From contig JAIQDT010000001.1 of assembly GCA_021521415.1 (NCBI GenBank), forward strand, positions 2,914,001 through 2,978,000: a DNA stretch of 64,000 nucleotides. The letters run 5' to 3'. Shown one piece after another: positions 1-11,344 of the stretch. This DNA comes from Bidens hawaiensis. Taxonomy: Eukaryota > Streptophyta > Magnoliopsida > Asterales > Asteraceae. The position numbers were made by a program, and so were the translations under genes. The notes below the pieces were generated by a model. The model was given only the letters and a program-made list of their open reading frames with translations. It was not told where the DNA came from and searched no databases. Each line of letters opens with the position of its first letter. Position 1 is the stretch's first letter.

Positions 1-1419
1 GGGTGGTTCAACCATAATCATAGACTCATCAACATGAACTTCATCGAAGGGTGTATGAAGATTACCCTCGGCTAGGCACTTTTTGAGATTCGAAACATGA
101 AATGTCGGATGAACACCGGCAAGTTCTTGCGGTAGTTCAAGTCGATACGCTACTTTCCCAACACGCTCAAGAATTTTAAAAGGACCAACGAAACGAGGAG
201 CTAGTTTACCCTTCTTTCCAAAACGGACTACCCCCTTCCAAGGAGATACTTTTAGAAGGACAAGATCGTCAACATTAAATTCGATCGGTTTTCGCCGTTT
301 GTCGGCGTAACTCTTTTGACGATTTCTAGCGGTTAGGAGATTTTTACGGATTTGATTAATGACGTCGGTGGCTTCTTGGACCATTTCGGGTCCCGTGATT
401 TGAGCTTCACCGATTTCGTTCCAACAAATCAGGGAACGACATTTACGACCGTAAAGAGCTTGAAAAGGAGCCACATCAATGCTAGAGTGGTAGCTATTGT
501 TGTAGGAGAACTCGATGAACGGAAGATGAGAATCCCAATTCCCACCGAAATCAAGAACACATGCTCGTAGCATATCCTCAAGTGTTTGGATTGTACGTTC
601 GGATTGACCGTCCGTTTGAGGATGATAAGCGGTGCTAAGATCGAGACGTGTTCACAAAGCTTCTTGAAGTGAACGCCAAAAATGAGAGGTAAAACGGGCA
701 TCGCGGTCGGAGATGATAGACAATGGCAAACCGTGTCGGCACACGATTTCCCGAACATAGATTTGAGCAAGCTGCTCGACAGAATACTTCTCGCGGATCG
801 GAATGAAATGAGCAGATTTGGTTAATCGATCGATGATCACCCAAATGCTATCGTTGCCTTTTTGGGTTTTGGGTAATTTGGTGATAAAGTCCATAGCAAT
901 GTCTTCACATTTCCAAACGGGAATCGGTGGTTGCTCGAGTAGACCAAAAGGTCTTTGATGTTCGGCTTTGACTTTCGAGCAAGTAAGACATTTAGATACA
1001 AACAACGCTACGTCCTTTTTCATACCCGGCCACCAAAAGGTAGCACGAAGATCGAAGTACATCTTATCCGTATCGGGATGAACTGAATAGTGCGAATTAT
1101 GAGCTTCGTCGAGAATACAAGTACGAAGGTCATCGCGATCGGGAACCCACAAACGATTGAGAAAATACAAAAGACCACCGGGTTTGGTTTCGAGTTGAAG
1201 TTCGGCTCCACATGACATTTCGTCATACATGTTACCTTCTTCAACGGAGGTGCGTTGAGCTTGAAAGATACGAATTTGAAGATCGGTTTGAACAATGACA
1301 CTTAGAAGCAGAACGGATTTAACAATAACCTTTCGGCTTAGGGCGTCGGCGACAACATTCGCTTTACCGGGGTGGTAGCGAATCTCGCAGTCGTAATCAC
1401 TAAGTAATTCGGCCCATCG
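1..1419 (-). pseudogene. int: RNase H tail and integrase of Tekay-like element
   Basis: The block 1230-652 carries the zinc-binding N-terminus ([10 protein letters not shown]) and the catalytic core Asp residues ([18 protein letters not shown]). A TGA at 652-654 replaces a Gly codon in EALGT. The frame then resumes to base 1 with the catalytic Glu ([13 protein letters not shown]) and the GPF module, ending in [12 protein letters not shown]. The integrase inserts the DNA copy; the chromodomain that would target it to heterochromatin lies beyond the window. Related codons at the stops suggest point decay rather than deletion. Confidence 0.85.
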
Positions 1420-3197
1420 TCATTGTCTCATGTTGAGATATTTTTGGTCAAAAATGTGTTGAAGGCTTTTATGATCGGTAAAAACCACACATTTTGTTCC
1501 ATAAAGGTAATGTCTCCACATTTTGAGAGCGAAAACGACGACACCAAGTTTGAGATCGTGAGTCGTATAGTTCTTCTCGTTGACCTTAAGTTGCCTTAAT
1601 GCGTATGCGATGACTTGACCTCGTTGCATGAGAACACAACCAAGTCCTTGATGGGATGCATCACAAAATACAACAAAATCATCGTTTCCATCGGGAAGAG
1701 TTAGAATAGGAGCATTGCAAAGCATGTCCTTGAGAGTACAAAAGGCTTCCTCTTGCTTCGAACCCCAATCGAAGGGTTGTCCCTTATGGGTGAGAGAGGT
1801 AAGAGGCAAAGAGATCTTGGAAAAATTCCGAATGAAACGCCGATAATATCCGGCCAAACCGAGGAAGGATCGAATTTCCGTGGGAGTCGTTGGAGTTTTC
1901 CAATCCTTAACAGCCTCAATTTTAGCGGGATCAACATGAATACCTTTGTCGTTTACGATATGTCCCAAAAATTGAACTTCCTCGAGCCAAAATTTACATT
2001 TGGAGAATTTGACATAGAGTTGTTCGTTTCTAAGGAGCTCGAGAATGGAACGCAAATGATGTTCATGTTCGGCTTTGGATTTAGAGAAGATAAGGATGTC
2101 ATCAATAAAGACAATAACGAATTTATCAATGAATGGTTTACAAACGCGGTTCATGAGGTCCATAAACACCGCGGGTGCATTTGTTAACCCGAAGGGCATA
2201 ACCAAAAATTCGAAATGTCCATATCGAGTACGGAAAGCGGTTTTTGGAATGTCTTCTTCGCGAACACGCAATTGATGATAACCCGATCGAAGATCAATTT
2301 TGGATAAACAAGTTGCGCCTTGAAGTTGGTCGAATAAGTCGTCGATACGTGGCAATGGTTAACGATTTTTAATAGTAAGTTTGTTGAGTTCTCGATAATC
2401 GATGCACATACGAACGAGCCATCCTTCTTTTTCACGAAGAGAACAGGAGCGCCCCAAGGAGAAGAGCTTGGACGAATGAAGCCTTTATCGGAAAGTTCTT
2501 CGAGTTGGTTTGATAGTTCTTGCATTTCCGATGGGGCTAGACGATAAGGAGCCTTGGCCACGGGCATCGCGCCGGGCACAAGATCGATTTGGAATTCAAT
2601 CGGACGAACGGGAGGAAGACCGGTAACATCATAGGGAAAGACATCAAGGAAATCACGCACAATAGGAATATCTTGGATTTTCCTTTCCTTTTTGTCTTTT
2701 GTCACCGAGAGAGCTAAAAACGGAACGTACTTTTGGCGTAAGTACTTTTGCGATTGAGCACACGACATGAGATTTAGCCTTCGAGACGTTGTGTTTCCAA
2801 AGACCTTAAGAACCTTGCCGTTGACAAGCGGAATGCGAATGAATTTATCAAAACAAACGACTTCGGCACGGTGCAAAGACAACCAATCCATGCCTACTAT
2901 GACATCGAAGCTACCCATTTGCATCGGGATGAGATCGATGGAGAATTTATGCTTAGAAAGAATAAGAGAGCAATCATGGACGACGGAATTGATGGTAATA
3001 GAATTGCCATTGGCGACTTCAACAGAGAACGGTCGGGAAAGCTTAGTTCGAGGCATCGCAAGTTTCGACTCAAATTTCAAAGAAATAAAACTTCTATCGG
3101 CACCGGTATCAAATAAAATAGAAGCCAAATGATAGTTCACCAAAAACATACCGTTCACAACATCGTTTGCCACTTGAGCTTGATTTGCATTCATCAT
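1420..3197 (-). pseudogene. pol: Protease, reverse transcriptase and RNase H of Tekay-like element (frameshifted)
   Basis: Retropepsin comes first, with LFDTGADRSFIS near 3100. RT follows in two frames: one base is missing near 2411-2416, after the KKKDGSF motif, and a TAA lies at 2359-2361. From 2355 the frame is open through the RT core ([36 protein letters not shown]) and RNase H ([21 protein letters not shown]). A TGA at 1420-1422 falls after NMRQ where Arg CGA is expected, as CpG decay would give. The enzyme would copy element RNA into DNA; this copy cannot make an intact one. Confidence 0.85.
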
Positions 3198-3389
3198 AAA
3201 CGCCCGCCCTTGATTACCATGGTTGACTTGATGTGCTTGTTGTGGAGGTGGAGGTGGTGCTTGGATTGTTTGGATGGGTTGGATGAGTGGTGCATTGAGT
3301 TGGGGAATTTGGGGTTGGTAAGTTTGAACTTGGTAAGCTTGTGTTTGATAGTATGGTATGGTTACGGTTTGAGCTTGGTTGGCAAAAAC

Positions 3390-4580
3390 TAAACATGGGC
3401 AATTTTGGCGGAAATGGTTGGGATCACCACAATTAAAGCAAGCTCGGGGTTGTTGGGGTTGGTTTGATGGGTATGGTGCATAGCGGCATTGGGCATTTTG
3501 GGGAAAGTTTCTCGGTTGGGTTGGTGGGTTAGGTTGGTTGGGTTGGTTTCGTTGGGTGGATCGGCATGTGTTGGGGAAGTGACCAAATCGGTTACAAATT
3601 GTACAATGGCGACACGGCGAGTTCGTTGGGTGGTGAAGTTGGCAAGTGTTACATAGTGGGGAGTTACCAATATAAGGTTTTCGGTTTTGGGGAAGAGTTT
3701 GGGCTTGTTGTGGTGGTTGAGGTTGGGTGACGGAAAAGTTTTGGTAATTAGTCTTGGGTTTCTACTTCTTGTTGTTGTTGTTGTGTCGGGAGGAGTTGGA
3801 GTAGTTTATAGCTTGTGGTGCGGGTTCAATCTTGGCTTGGGGAGCGGGCTCGGTTTTGGCTTTCTTGATTGTTTTCTTGAGGGTTAGGGTACCCTCCTTC
3901 ACGTGATTTTCCGATAGCCAACCGGCTAACGTGATGGCTTCCTCAAGGTTCGCGGGTTTGCTACTCATGACTGAGTCCCGGATTTTCATCGGTAAACCCC
4001 CAATATATTTGTCAATTTCACGTTCGGTTGGGGTGACCAAGTGAGGTACAAGAACGCTTAGCTCGTGGAAACGGAGCGAGTAAGCGGCGTTATCACCACC
4101 TTCTTGTTTTAGGTCCCAAAATTCTACCTCAAGCTTTTGGAGCTCGTGTTTAGGACAGAATTTCTTCTTCATCAGCGCCTTGAGCTCGGCCCATGGAAGC
4201 GCCATGGCCACATCCGTAACTTGGAGGTTCATGACACTACCCCACCAAGTTAGGGCGGTTCCCCTAAACATGCTTGAAGCGAAGTTTGTCTTTTTCGCTT
4301 CGGGGCATTCGCTATGTAAAAACACATTCTCCACAGATTCGAACCACTGCAACAACGTAGTCGCACAGTTGGTTCCATAGAATTCGGACGGGTTGGCACT
4401 AGTAAATTGTTTAAGCAGGTAGGATGCGGGTTTGGGCTCAATAGGTGCAACAACGGGTGCGGGTTGGTTTGCTTGTATTTGGGTTATTAGTTCGGGAATC
4501 ACAGCGGCCATTTGCTTGGCGATGATGGCGGCCATACGTCGAGTGGAGTTCTTGCGCGGTTGGCGTCTTAGCGGAAGCAT
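3390..4580 (-). pseudogene. gag: gag of Tekay-like element (capsid plus two zinc knuckles, stop inside)
   Basis: The open block 4580-3762 encodes 272 residues: a basic N-terminus, then the retrotransposon gag core (LLQWFESVENVF, ALTWW, WAELKALMKKKF) that forms the particle. A TAG at 3762-3764 in a poly-Asn/Lys stretch ends it, but the same frame continues beyond the stop. It encodes a Pro/Gln-rich linker and two knuckles, CTICNRFGHFPNTC (near 3600-3559) and CFNCGDPNHFRQNC (near 3440-3400), which would bind RNA. The frame is shared with the protease block downstream, so gag and pol were one polyprotein. Confidence 0.8.
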
Positions 4581-5521
4581 GCTAAAAAATTATAAAGAAA
4601 ATGGGATAAGTTTTTGGGTAAAAAGGAAATGAATATAAAGGTGTATAAAATAAAATAGGATTTCGATTTTTGAATTGTGAATCCTAGAGTTAGTATGGAG
4701 AAGATGTTAGTGTTAGATAAAATATAAAACTTTGTTTATAAATAACAAAACCGAAAACAATAGTAAATGGTTTTTTTTTTTGAGAATTTAAAGCTTAAAA
4801 ATTTGAGATTTTGAGATTCATAGAGTAGGAAAAATCGTGCATGAACCACCATGACTTGATATTTCAACACTAAAAAGTTTTATAAAACAACATATTGGAG
4901 TCTAAACATGTGTACGAACCACCGAAACTTTTTCATGTTTTCGACTCAAATAACGATAATAACACAATAAATCGAGATACAACGTCATGTCAAAACACTA
5001 GTCCATGAAATCACCGTAGTTCTATTGTTTTAACACCGAAAATTAGGATGGCGACCGGAATGCTCGCATTCGACTACTTAAAGTATTGACATTTATAACA
5101 CGATTTATGGTATAGAAAACGAGCATTATAACTCAACCATCCCAGGTAAGTAAATCACCTTCGATTCTTGGAATCTTTTTGTCAAATGGTCATTTTATAA
5201 TTTCTCGTTTCCCATGATGGCTACAAACCCGAAATAAACGCAACCTTTAAGGGATTTGAAACAACGGGATCCAAGTTAATCTTGTAATCCATAAAACACA
5301 ATGAAAATCTACTTTTTGCGTTTTAAGGTAAGGATACCTTGGAAATACTATAAAAGTGTGTGTATGTGATCATTTAGGATATTGGTGAATTTTAAACAAG
5401 TTAATAAATAAACATGCGATATGAACAATTAGATAGAGTAAACACGTATGAACACACGTATAGGATCCTAAGCATAACAATTCTAGGTCGTTACGTCTAA
5501 CCACCTATCTTAATTGTCATG
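4581..5521 (-). other. Untranslated leader between primer site and gag
   Basis: AT-rich, stop-rich stretch of about 940 bases with no recognisable domain in either strand. It is interpreted as the transcribed leader of the Tekay-like element. Confidence 0.6.
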
Positions 5522-5533
5522 GCTCTGATACCA
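5522..5533 (-). other. Primer-binding site (initiator Met tRNA)
   Basis: Minus strand TGGTATCAGAGC, the standard plant retrotransposon primer site, three bases downstream of the LTR end. Confidence 0.9.
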
Positions 5534-5536
5534 ATC

Positions 5537-7870
5537 TGTCAAACCCCGACCAAAGGCGGCGGAACATGCCGGGGTGCAACGAATGCTCATAAGCGCATGA
5601 CACTATTTAAAGCGACAATATTTAACAAACTCATTTCATTTCACAACATCGAAAATATCACATAACCAAATATTCATAACTCAAATACAACAAAATATAA
5701 CAAAATATAGCAAATCAAATATTGTTCATTTTTGCTAATATCCTAACGGTATTTGTGACGTTTCTTCACCGAACTCCATAATCAACCTAGATGCAAACCT
5801 GTAACATTTCATAAAATAAAGTTTATCAACACAAAGGTTGGTGAGCAATTCATAAGTTTGAACAATAGATATATAGTATGAAAAGCCACAAAACTAGTAT
5901 ACAAAACCATAAATAATAGCTATAAACTTGGATAAATAGTTATCACTAACAAGTTAGCGACACCCAACTATAAGGGGTTGCCAAATAGTTTAGGATTTTA
6001 TAGTTATCGTTAATTGCATTACGTTAATGACACCTTGCCATGAGGGGTTGCCAAATGGTCTAGGATTTATAGTTCCACCATCCAAAAGCGATAAACACAT
6101 AGTCAAATAAGCATAGAACACCAAATCGAACAATTATTCAAGTAAGGTATACAACAATGTTTGTGGTTTAAGACCCAACTATAAAACATTTAGTTTAGAT
6201 AAATTGAAATGTCACCCCCAAAATGAAAGATAGAAAACGGGGTATGAAGTTACTCACGTTCAAGTAATAAACTTGAAAGATTGATTATTTGGAGATTTGC
6301 CGGAACGACGAGTTTGACGTATGAAGCCTAAATAAAAGAAAGTCTTGGATTTAGAAAGGTTGTCTTGAAGATCTTTAAATAAAATAATTGTTGCAAAAAC
6401 TAATCAATTAAAGTTCAAGGTTTAAAATGTAACTATTTAAGAATTTATAATAATAACCCTTTTAAAAAATGTAAGTTTGCTCAAAACCGGGTTAAAGTAT
6501 CTAACCTTAATATTTACTTAACCAATGTTAAGTAATAAGGTGGGGAAAATGCTAAAATGCAAGTTCCATTAGGCTAAAGATACTAAAACGGGTTTTTAAC
6601 GAGTGTTCGGGTTGTCGGTTCGGGTCTTGACACATGGTCAAACCTAAAGTTAACTTTCCAAAATATTAATTGTTTTGAGATAACTCATTAAAACATACTA
6701 ACACTTAACCAAGTACGTAGATATATTGTTTAGAACTAACAACGCACGTTAAGCGAGTGTTCGGTTTTGTCGGTCCAAACTATGTTATGAGATCAAGTTG
6801 GATCCAACTATTTCAAGTACTTAAGAAAATAATTAAAATCAGTTTGTAAACTATTTTTTTAAAGAAATATACAAGTCTTGATAGCTAAAAACACACTTGT
6901 GTGTCTTAAGCGAGTAAAAGTCGGTATAGTTCGGTTTGGTTCGGTCTCCATCTCAAAAATAGTTCATAGATGGTTTCTACATGCCCAAATATCATAGAAC
7001 TTGTATATTGGTTTATAAATGAAGAAAACTTAAATTTTACAACAAAAAAAGTTAACTACAAGTCTTTTAAGCAAAAGTTTCGTTTTAGTTCGGTTTCCAT
7101 CTCCCAACGAGTTCATAGATGGATTCCATATGCTTAATATCAAAGAACTTGTAAAAATGATTTTTGAAACTCAAATCTAGCAATAAACATGTTTAAACAA
7201 CTATTTTAACAAAACTAGTAAACAAAAGTTCGGTTTCCGGTTTGGACTAGTTTCGGTTAAACCGAGGTTAGTCTTATACAAACCCACACCATGGAACTTG
7301 TAAATAAGATGAACAAACTAAAGGGTTAGAAGTTAGTCATAAGTGATATGTATAATAAGTTATGTGTGTGTAAATATATATCAAGAACACGAAGTCCTCC
7401 ATGAAGCCATGCCCTATGACATTCGAAAATTAACCAACCAAAGTCGGTGAAGTAACAAATAAAGGAAACAAGGGGTGTGTATTATATATATGTTGTACCA
7501 CCAAATTCAAGAGTTAGTAATGTTAGATGAACAAGTTAGAATGAAAAACTATAGTTAGTTTGACTTGAGAAGTCAAAACTTCAAGAATACATAAGAAATA
7601 ACAACCTTGAATCTATGGAGTTTTGAGAGAGTTTTTGGAGATGTAGCAAGAGTAAAATGAAGAAGATGGGTGTGTATATATAGGGAAGGAGTGAAGGGTT
7701 GGGTATAAAGATTCTTTTATGGTTTGCATAAAAATGGGTATGTTTAAATGGTCAAACACTGCATAATATAAAAAAAAAACAATATTTTTTATATTTTATA
7801 TATTTTAAATGACAAGATCCAATATTTTATATATTTGAAATGTTCGGGTTACAAACGGGTCGGGTTTACA
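5537..7870 (-). repeat. 5' LTR of the Tekay-like element
   Basis: The inner edge is firm: TG at 5537 (CA on the minus strand) stands three bases from the primer-binding site. The outer edge is estimated. Minus-strand TGTAAACCCGACCCG at 7870 matches the TGTAA start of relatives, but 7876 or about 7903 are also possible because no second LTR is visible for comparison. A minus-strand TATA box (CTATATATA) lies near 7684-7674. Motifs such as 'aaggggttgccaaat' occur twice near 5970 and 6040. The LTR has no coding potential. Confidence 0.7.
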
Positions 7871-7916
7871 TAACAAAAGTGACCCGAAATTGACGAATGT
7901 CAAAGATGATGCTTGT

Positions 7917-9059
7917 AGGTTTTGAATTTGTGGGTCGAGTCGAGACATACAATCCAACAACTCTTTGTTACGGAATTTGATTTCAATCATTCCTTCGGGT
8001 TCAAGAACGTTTCCTTTTGCGGTTGTCTCTGCATACATTTCAATATGGTCTGAGTTAATCCAACTATCGACAACCACCCATGCTCCTCCACGTAGCTTAC
8101 TAGTTTTCGGGATGTAAACGAAAACCGGCTGTTTATAAGTTCTAAGATTCTCAACGATTGTCGAGCCCGCTTGCAAAATTCCTTCAAAAAGGTCTCGCTG
8201 GCCCGCTGAAAATCCCCGCCAGTTAGCCATGATGAAAAGCGGGAGCTCTTCTCGGTTGAAGTCCATTATAGCTTGAGCCGGTTTACTAGCAGAGTATGGG
8301 AACCACACCTGCCCGGCTTGCGGGACCACCCGTTCATGTGAATCAAGCTGCCCGGGATCCGCGGGTATAGTCTGCATCACCGTTTGTGTCTCGACAGCAA
8401 TGAATCCAACTGGTATCCCACCAAGTTTGGCCCGGCCCGTAACCACTGTCCTGGCCCAACCCTCCAACGTCTCCACAAAACTGTCGCGGTCAAAAATCCC
8501 ACCAACCCATTTGCCATCCACCATCCCGCCGCAAACAGCAGCCCGAGGGTCACATGAGTTCTCAGGTAGGTACTCCACGGGCCGGTCCACAGGATCCACA
8601 GGCGCCAAAACAGGAAGCGGGCCACCTACAAAAGGTGGAACAAAACTCAACCAATTCAAGATTGCTGAAACACCTTCAAGATCATCGGAAACGTTAAATG
8701 TACAACACCGTTTGTCCCCATAATTTTGGGGCCACCGAGTTGCATTTGCGAGCTGTAAACCTCTCGGCCCAAAAGCTTGTTGAGCGCCGAAAAGCCAGTT
8801 AAAATAATGGGCTGGTCAAGGCGTTGTATGCAGCGCATACCCAAACGGGCTAAATAAGCACCAATCCCTACGGTTCTTCCAGTCACGTATGTTAATGTAA
8901 ACGTTTCTTTATACGCTTTGGAATACGCAGCCGCAATTGCCTCGCTACCGCTTAAATTCTCAACCCCTAATCCATCTTCTTTCCCTACGATTGTATCAAT
9001 AACCCATCTCGTTTCGCCACTTTCAAGAATGATTTCATGTGAAATGACTGATGACGTAG
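7917..9059 (-). pseudogene. ACC carboxyltransferase, distal block
   Basis: Two overlapping frames encode the carboxyltransferase core: ETRWVIDTIVGKEDGLG (from 9030), TGRTVGIGAYLARLGMRC and REVYSSQMQLGG. After a one-base loss near 8690-8695 (between VVHLT and SDDLEGVS) come NWLSFVPPFVGGPLPVL, CDPRAAVCGG, ETLEGWARTVVTGRAK, GQLDSHERVVPQAGQVWF and FSAGQRDLFEGILQAGS, ending at LDPQIQNLQ. After that residue the sequence no longer matches the family and LTR-like DNA begins within about 50 bases. The long open stretch shows relatively recent loss of function here. Confidence 0.92.
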
Positions 9060-9060
9060 G

Positions 9061-10263
9061 TTGTCACGGTCTACTCAAAAATAATTATTTAAAGACTTAA
9101 ATACCTATAACTAGTACGGGTAAGTAATGTCGTCTCCTTAGGGACTCAAGGAAAGTGCTAATTTTAATACTACTAATTTAATTAATTAACTAAGGCGGAC
9201 AAACGATGTCAAGCAGGTTTAGAAAAAAGAATTAATTTAAAAACTAACAATTACTTAAAAACGATTTGTGAATAATATTAATGAAAACATTCATTCTAGG
9301 TTCAGGTAATGTGTTAATCAACTTAATCCCAGATTCACTTATCTTGATTGCGCAGTAATTACTACACCTAGTAGTTTGATTGTGATGACAAACGATACCC
9401 TAACCGAATTGTTGACACAATTGAACTCGATCTACACAATTAACAATTTATATTTTATGACAACTAATTAAGTAACATGAACCGATGATTATAAGTTCAA
9501 TGACACAAGAGCCTAACCCTAAGTGTTGATGAACAAAACCAAACAAGTGATGCACTAATCAATACTCGCAAATATAAATTGTTTAAACAATCAAGCAATT
9601 AATTAAACAAGATAAAAGCAACAACTCAAATCAAGTTCATAACTTTAAGCTTAGCAAATCTGGTCTTATGAAAAATTACACAAAACCCTAGCCTAGAATG
9701 AACAAAGAACTTAGCCGAACATAATCATAACTTCAGTACACTTATCTTGGATGAACATGCAAACCCGACACGAACCGGAAGCCTTGGAATGATGGAAGAT
9801 CGTCCTAAGCAGCCTCTTTTGCCTCTGGAAGTCGATGATAACCGAATGGGGAAGTTAAGGGGTTTATACAAGGAAAAACTAAATTTTTGGCCGACATTGA
9901 GCATCTTTGCGTATTGCGAAGGTGCCAAGTTATACTTCTTCGCGTATCGCGAAGGACAAAATAGTCGCAGCCGCCATTATGCAACTTCGCGTATCGCGAA
10001 GTTGCCCTTCATTGCATCTTCGCGTATCGCGAAGATGTAAATTTTCAGATTTTTTAATTTTCTTTTCTTAAATGCCTCGTGATGCGTGCACTTCCAATCT
10101 TTCACTTCTTGATCTCCGTTCCAAGCCCGTAACTATCCTTGTTAAGCACCATAGCCTCCAAAGTCCTGAAACACGTAAACAACGCTTGAAGTACCAATGT
10201 TCATTCGTTTATTATCCTAAATATAACTAATTAATATATAAAACTACCTTTTACCCAACCATC
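9061..10263. mobile_element. 1.2 kb insertion inside the ACC coding sequence, class unknown
   Basis: The protein match stops at SSV (minus, near 10264) and resumes at VISHE (near 9055). The flanks are ACTGATGA on the left and ACTGACGA on the right (plus strand), an 8-base near-perfect duplication. Insert ends read CGTAGGTTGTCACGG and CCCAACCATCA, which gives a weak inverted-repeat look (GGTTG/CAACC). No transposase or coding region is visible. An intron is less likely: GT..AG joins here give a wrong frame. The right third holds the CTTCGCGTATCGCGAAG palindrome array. Confidence 0.55.
9905..10034. repeat. Array of 17-base CTTCGCGTATCGCGAAG palindromes
   Basis: Three exact copies lie at 9938-9954, 9985-10001 and 10018-10034. 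A fourth at 9905-9921 reads CTTTGCGTATTGCGAAG, differing by two C-to-T changes at CpG sites. Each copy is a near-perfect dyad (CTTCGCG..CGCGAAG). Confidence 0.9.
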
Positions 10264-11270
10264 AACTGACGATTTAATACGACTGTAATCTCCGGAGTCA
10301 GATACAGATACTAGGTACAGATACTGGGGGTTCGATTCATTAGACCACCCAATTCTAAAGCAGAAGCGGACCTCCTCAGCAGCCCCGATACGGGCTCCCG
10401 AGTTTGCCGCCAGGTAGATTAGGGGCAGTTTCTTGGCACACGCCAGATCGGTGACGGCCTCAAAAAACGCGTCCTCAACTGGGCCGAATGACCCGTTTCT
10501 GAAGGTAACATCATTTGCAACCACCCAAATTGTCCTTCCGTTAGGAAACTCGGGTGCAGAGGTTCATGGTCCAAGCCACCATGCCCACATTGTTTAGGCC
10601 CGGCTCACGGTTTACCGGCACAAGTGGTGTACCCCATGAGCCGGAAAACATGAGTTCAGTCGCACTTACAAGTTTACCCTCGGGCTTAGGGAGTTTCGAT
10701 GACCATATATTCTCAAGGGCTGCTTCAAATGCCTGCAGCAAAGCAATCAATAAGAATATTAAAGCATGCAAGTGCACATAAAGGTAACAACTATCTATAC
10801 CAGTGCAAAGTCATAGCAGTATGTAGTATTGCTTTTCCTAGCCAGTGATCAAGTAGATTCAAAGGCTGAGAAGGTGCGTTTATAGGTACACCATGTAATG
10901 GGCCTCCTGTCGAGGTAGCATGATAAACAACCACCTTTTGTTTAACATTGTCTTCGACTTCCCTATACACCTAAACACGGCAAAACAAAAATCAGTTAGT
11001 TAAAGCTTACGTAACAGTGCTGTGAAATGACTAAAATACCCCCCTTCTTAGCAGCAACTTACATGTACAATGCAGGTATGACCGGTCACATTGGTGACCA
11101 CAACCCTCCACGCACCAGGAGAAGAAGACGAGGAGGAGGACATGATGCAAAGCTTAACCTCCCACTCAAAAACGCCTAACCGATGCATCTTTACACCAAC
11201 CATAGAGTGAATTTCACGAGCCAACTTCACCAGAAGTACCTCAACTGCACCTTCTTCCATATCCACCCTC
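10264..11270 (-). pseudogene. ACC carboxyltransferase, proximal block (exons at 11270, 10970, 10732)
   Basis: Exon 11270-11063 encodes LAREIHSMVGVKMHRLG, a run of seven serines, and GAWRVVVTNVTG. Exon 10970-10801 encodes YREVEDNVKQK, TSTGGPLHGVPINAPSQPL and, after a two-base loss, SNTTYCYDFAL. Exon 10732-10264 encodes AFEAALENIW, GSWGTPLVPVNREPGLNNVGMVAW, then after a frameshift near 10550 EFPNGRTIWVVANDVTF, FFEAVTDLACAKKLPLIYLAANSGARIG and SSV at the insertion. Introns 11062-10971 and 10800-10733 keep GT..AG. The polyserine run replaces a cysteine-containing stretch in normal enzymes. Confidence 0.9.
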
Positions 11271-11344
11271 CTGCACACAAATTATAAGTGTAAACAAGCT
11301 GACAGGCATATGTTGTAAGGTGAAAAAATGGCGGTGGCACTTAC

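Larger units (their letters stand above)
1..7870 (-). mobile_element. Ty3/gypsy chromovirus (Tekay-like) LTR retrotransposon, 3' part beyond window
   Basis: The minus-strand order is 5' LTR (about 7870-5537), primer-binding site complementary to initiator Met tRNA (5533-5522), gag, protease, reverse transcriptase, RNase H and integrase with a GPF-type C-terminus reaching base 1. The 3' LTR and any chromodomain lie left of the window. The RT box reads FIDDIL and the integrase tail has [13 protein letters not shown]...VGPF, both typical of chromoviruses; Tekay is the best clade guess. In-frame stops and a frameshift show it is inactive. It sits at the broken 3' end of the acetyl-CoA carboxylase pseudogene, so it inserted into or beside that copy. 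Confidence 0.88.

Noticed and set aside
9055..10270. Reading the ACC gap as a normal intron
   Set aside because: Available GT..AG joins shift the frame, and the flanks look like a target duplication; kept as an uncertain insertion.
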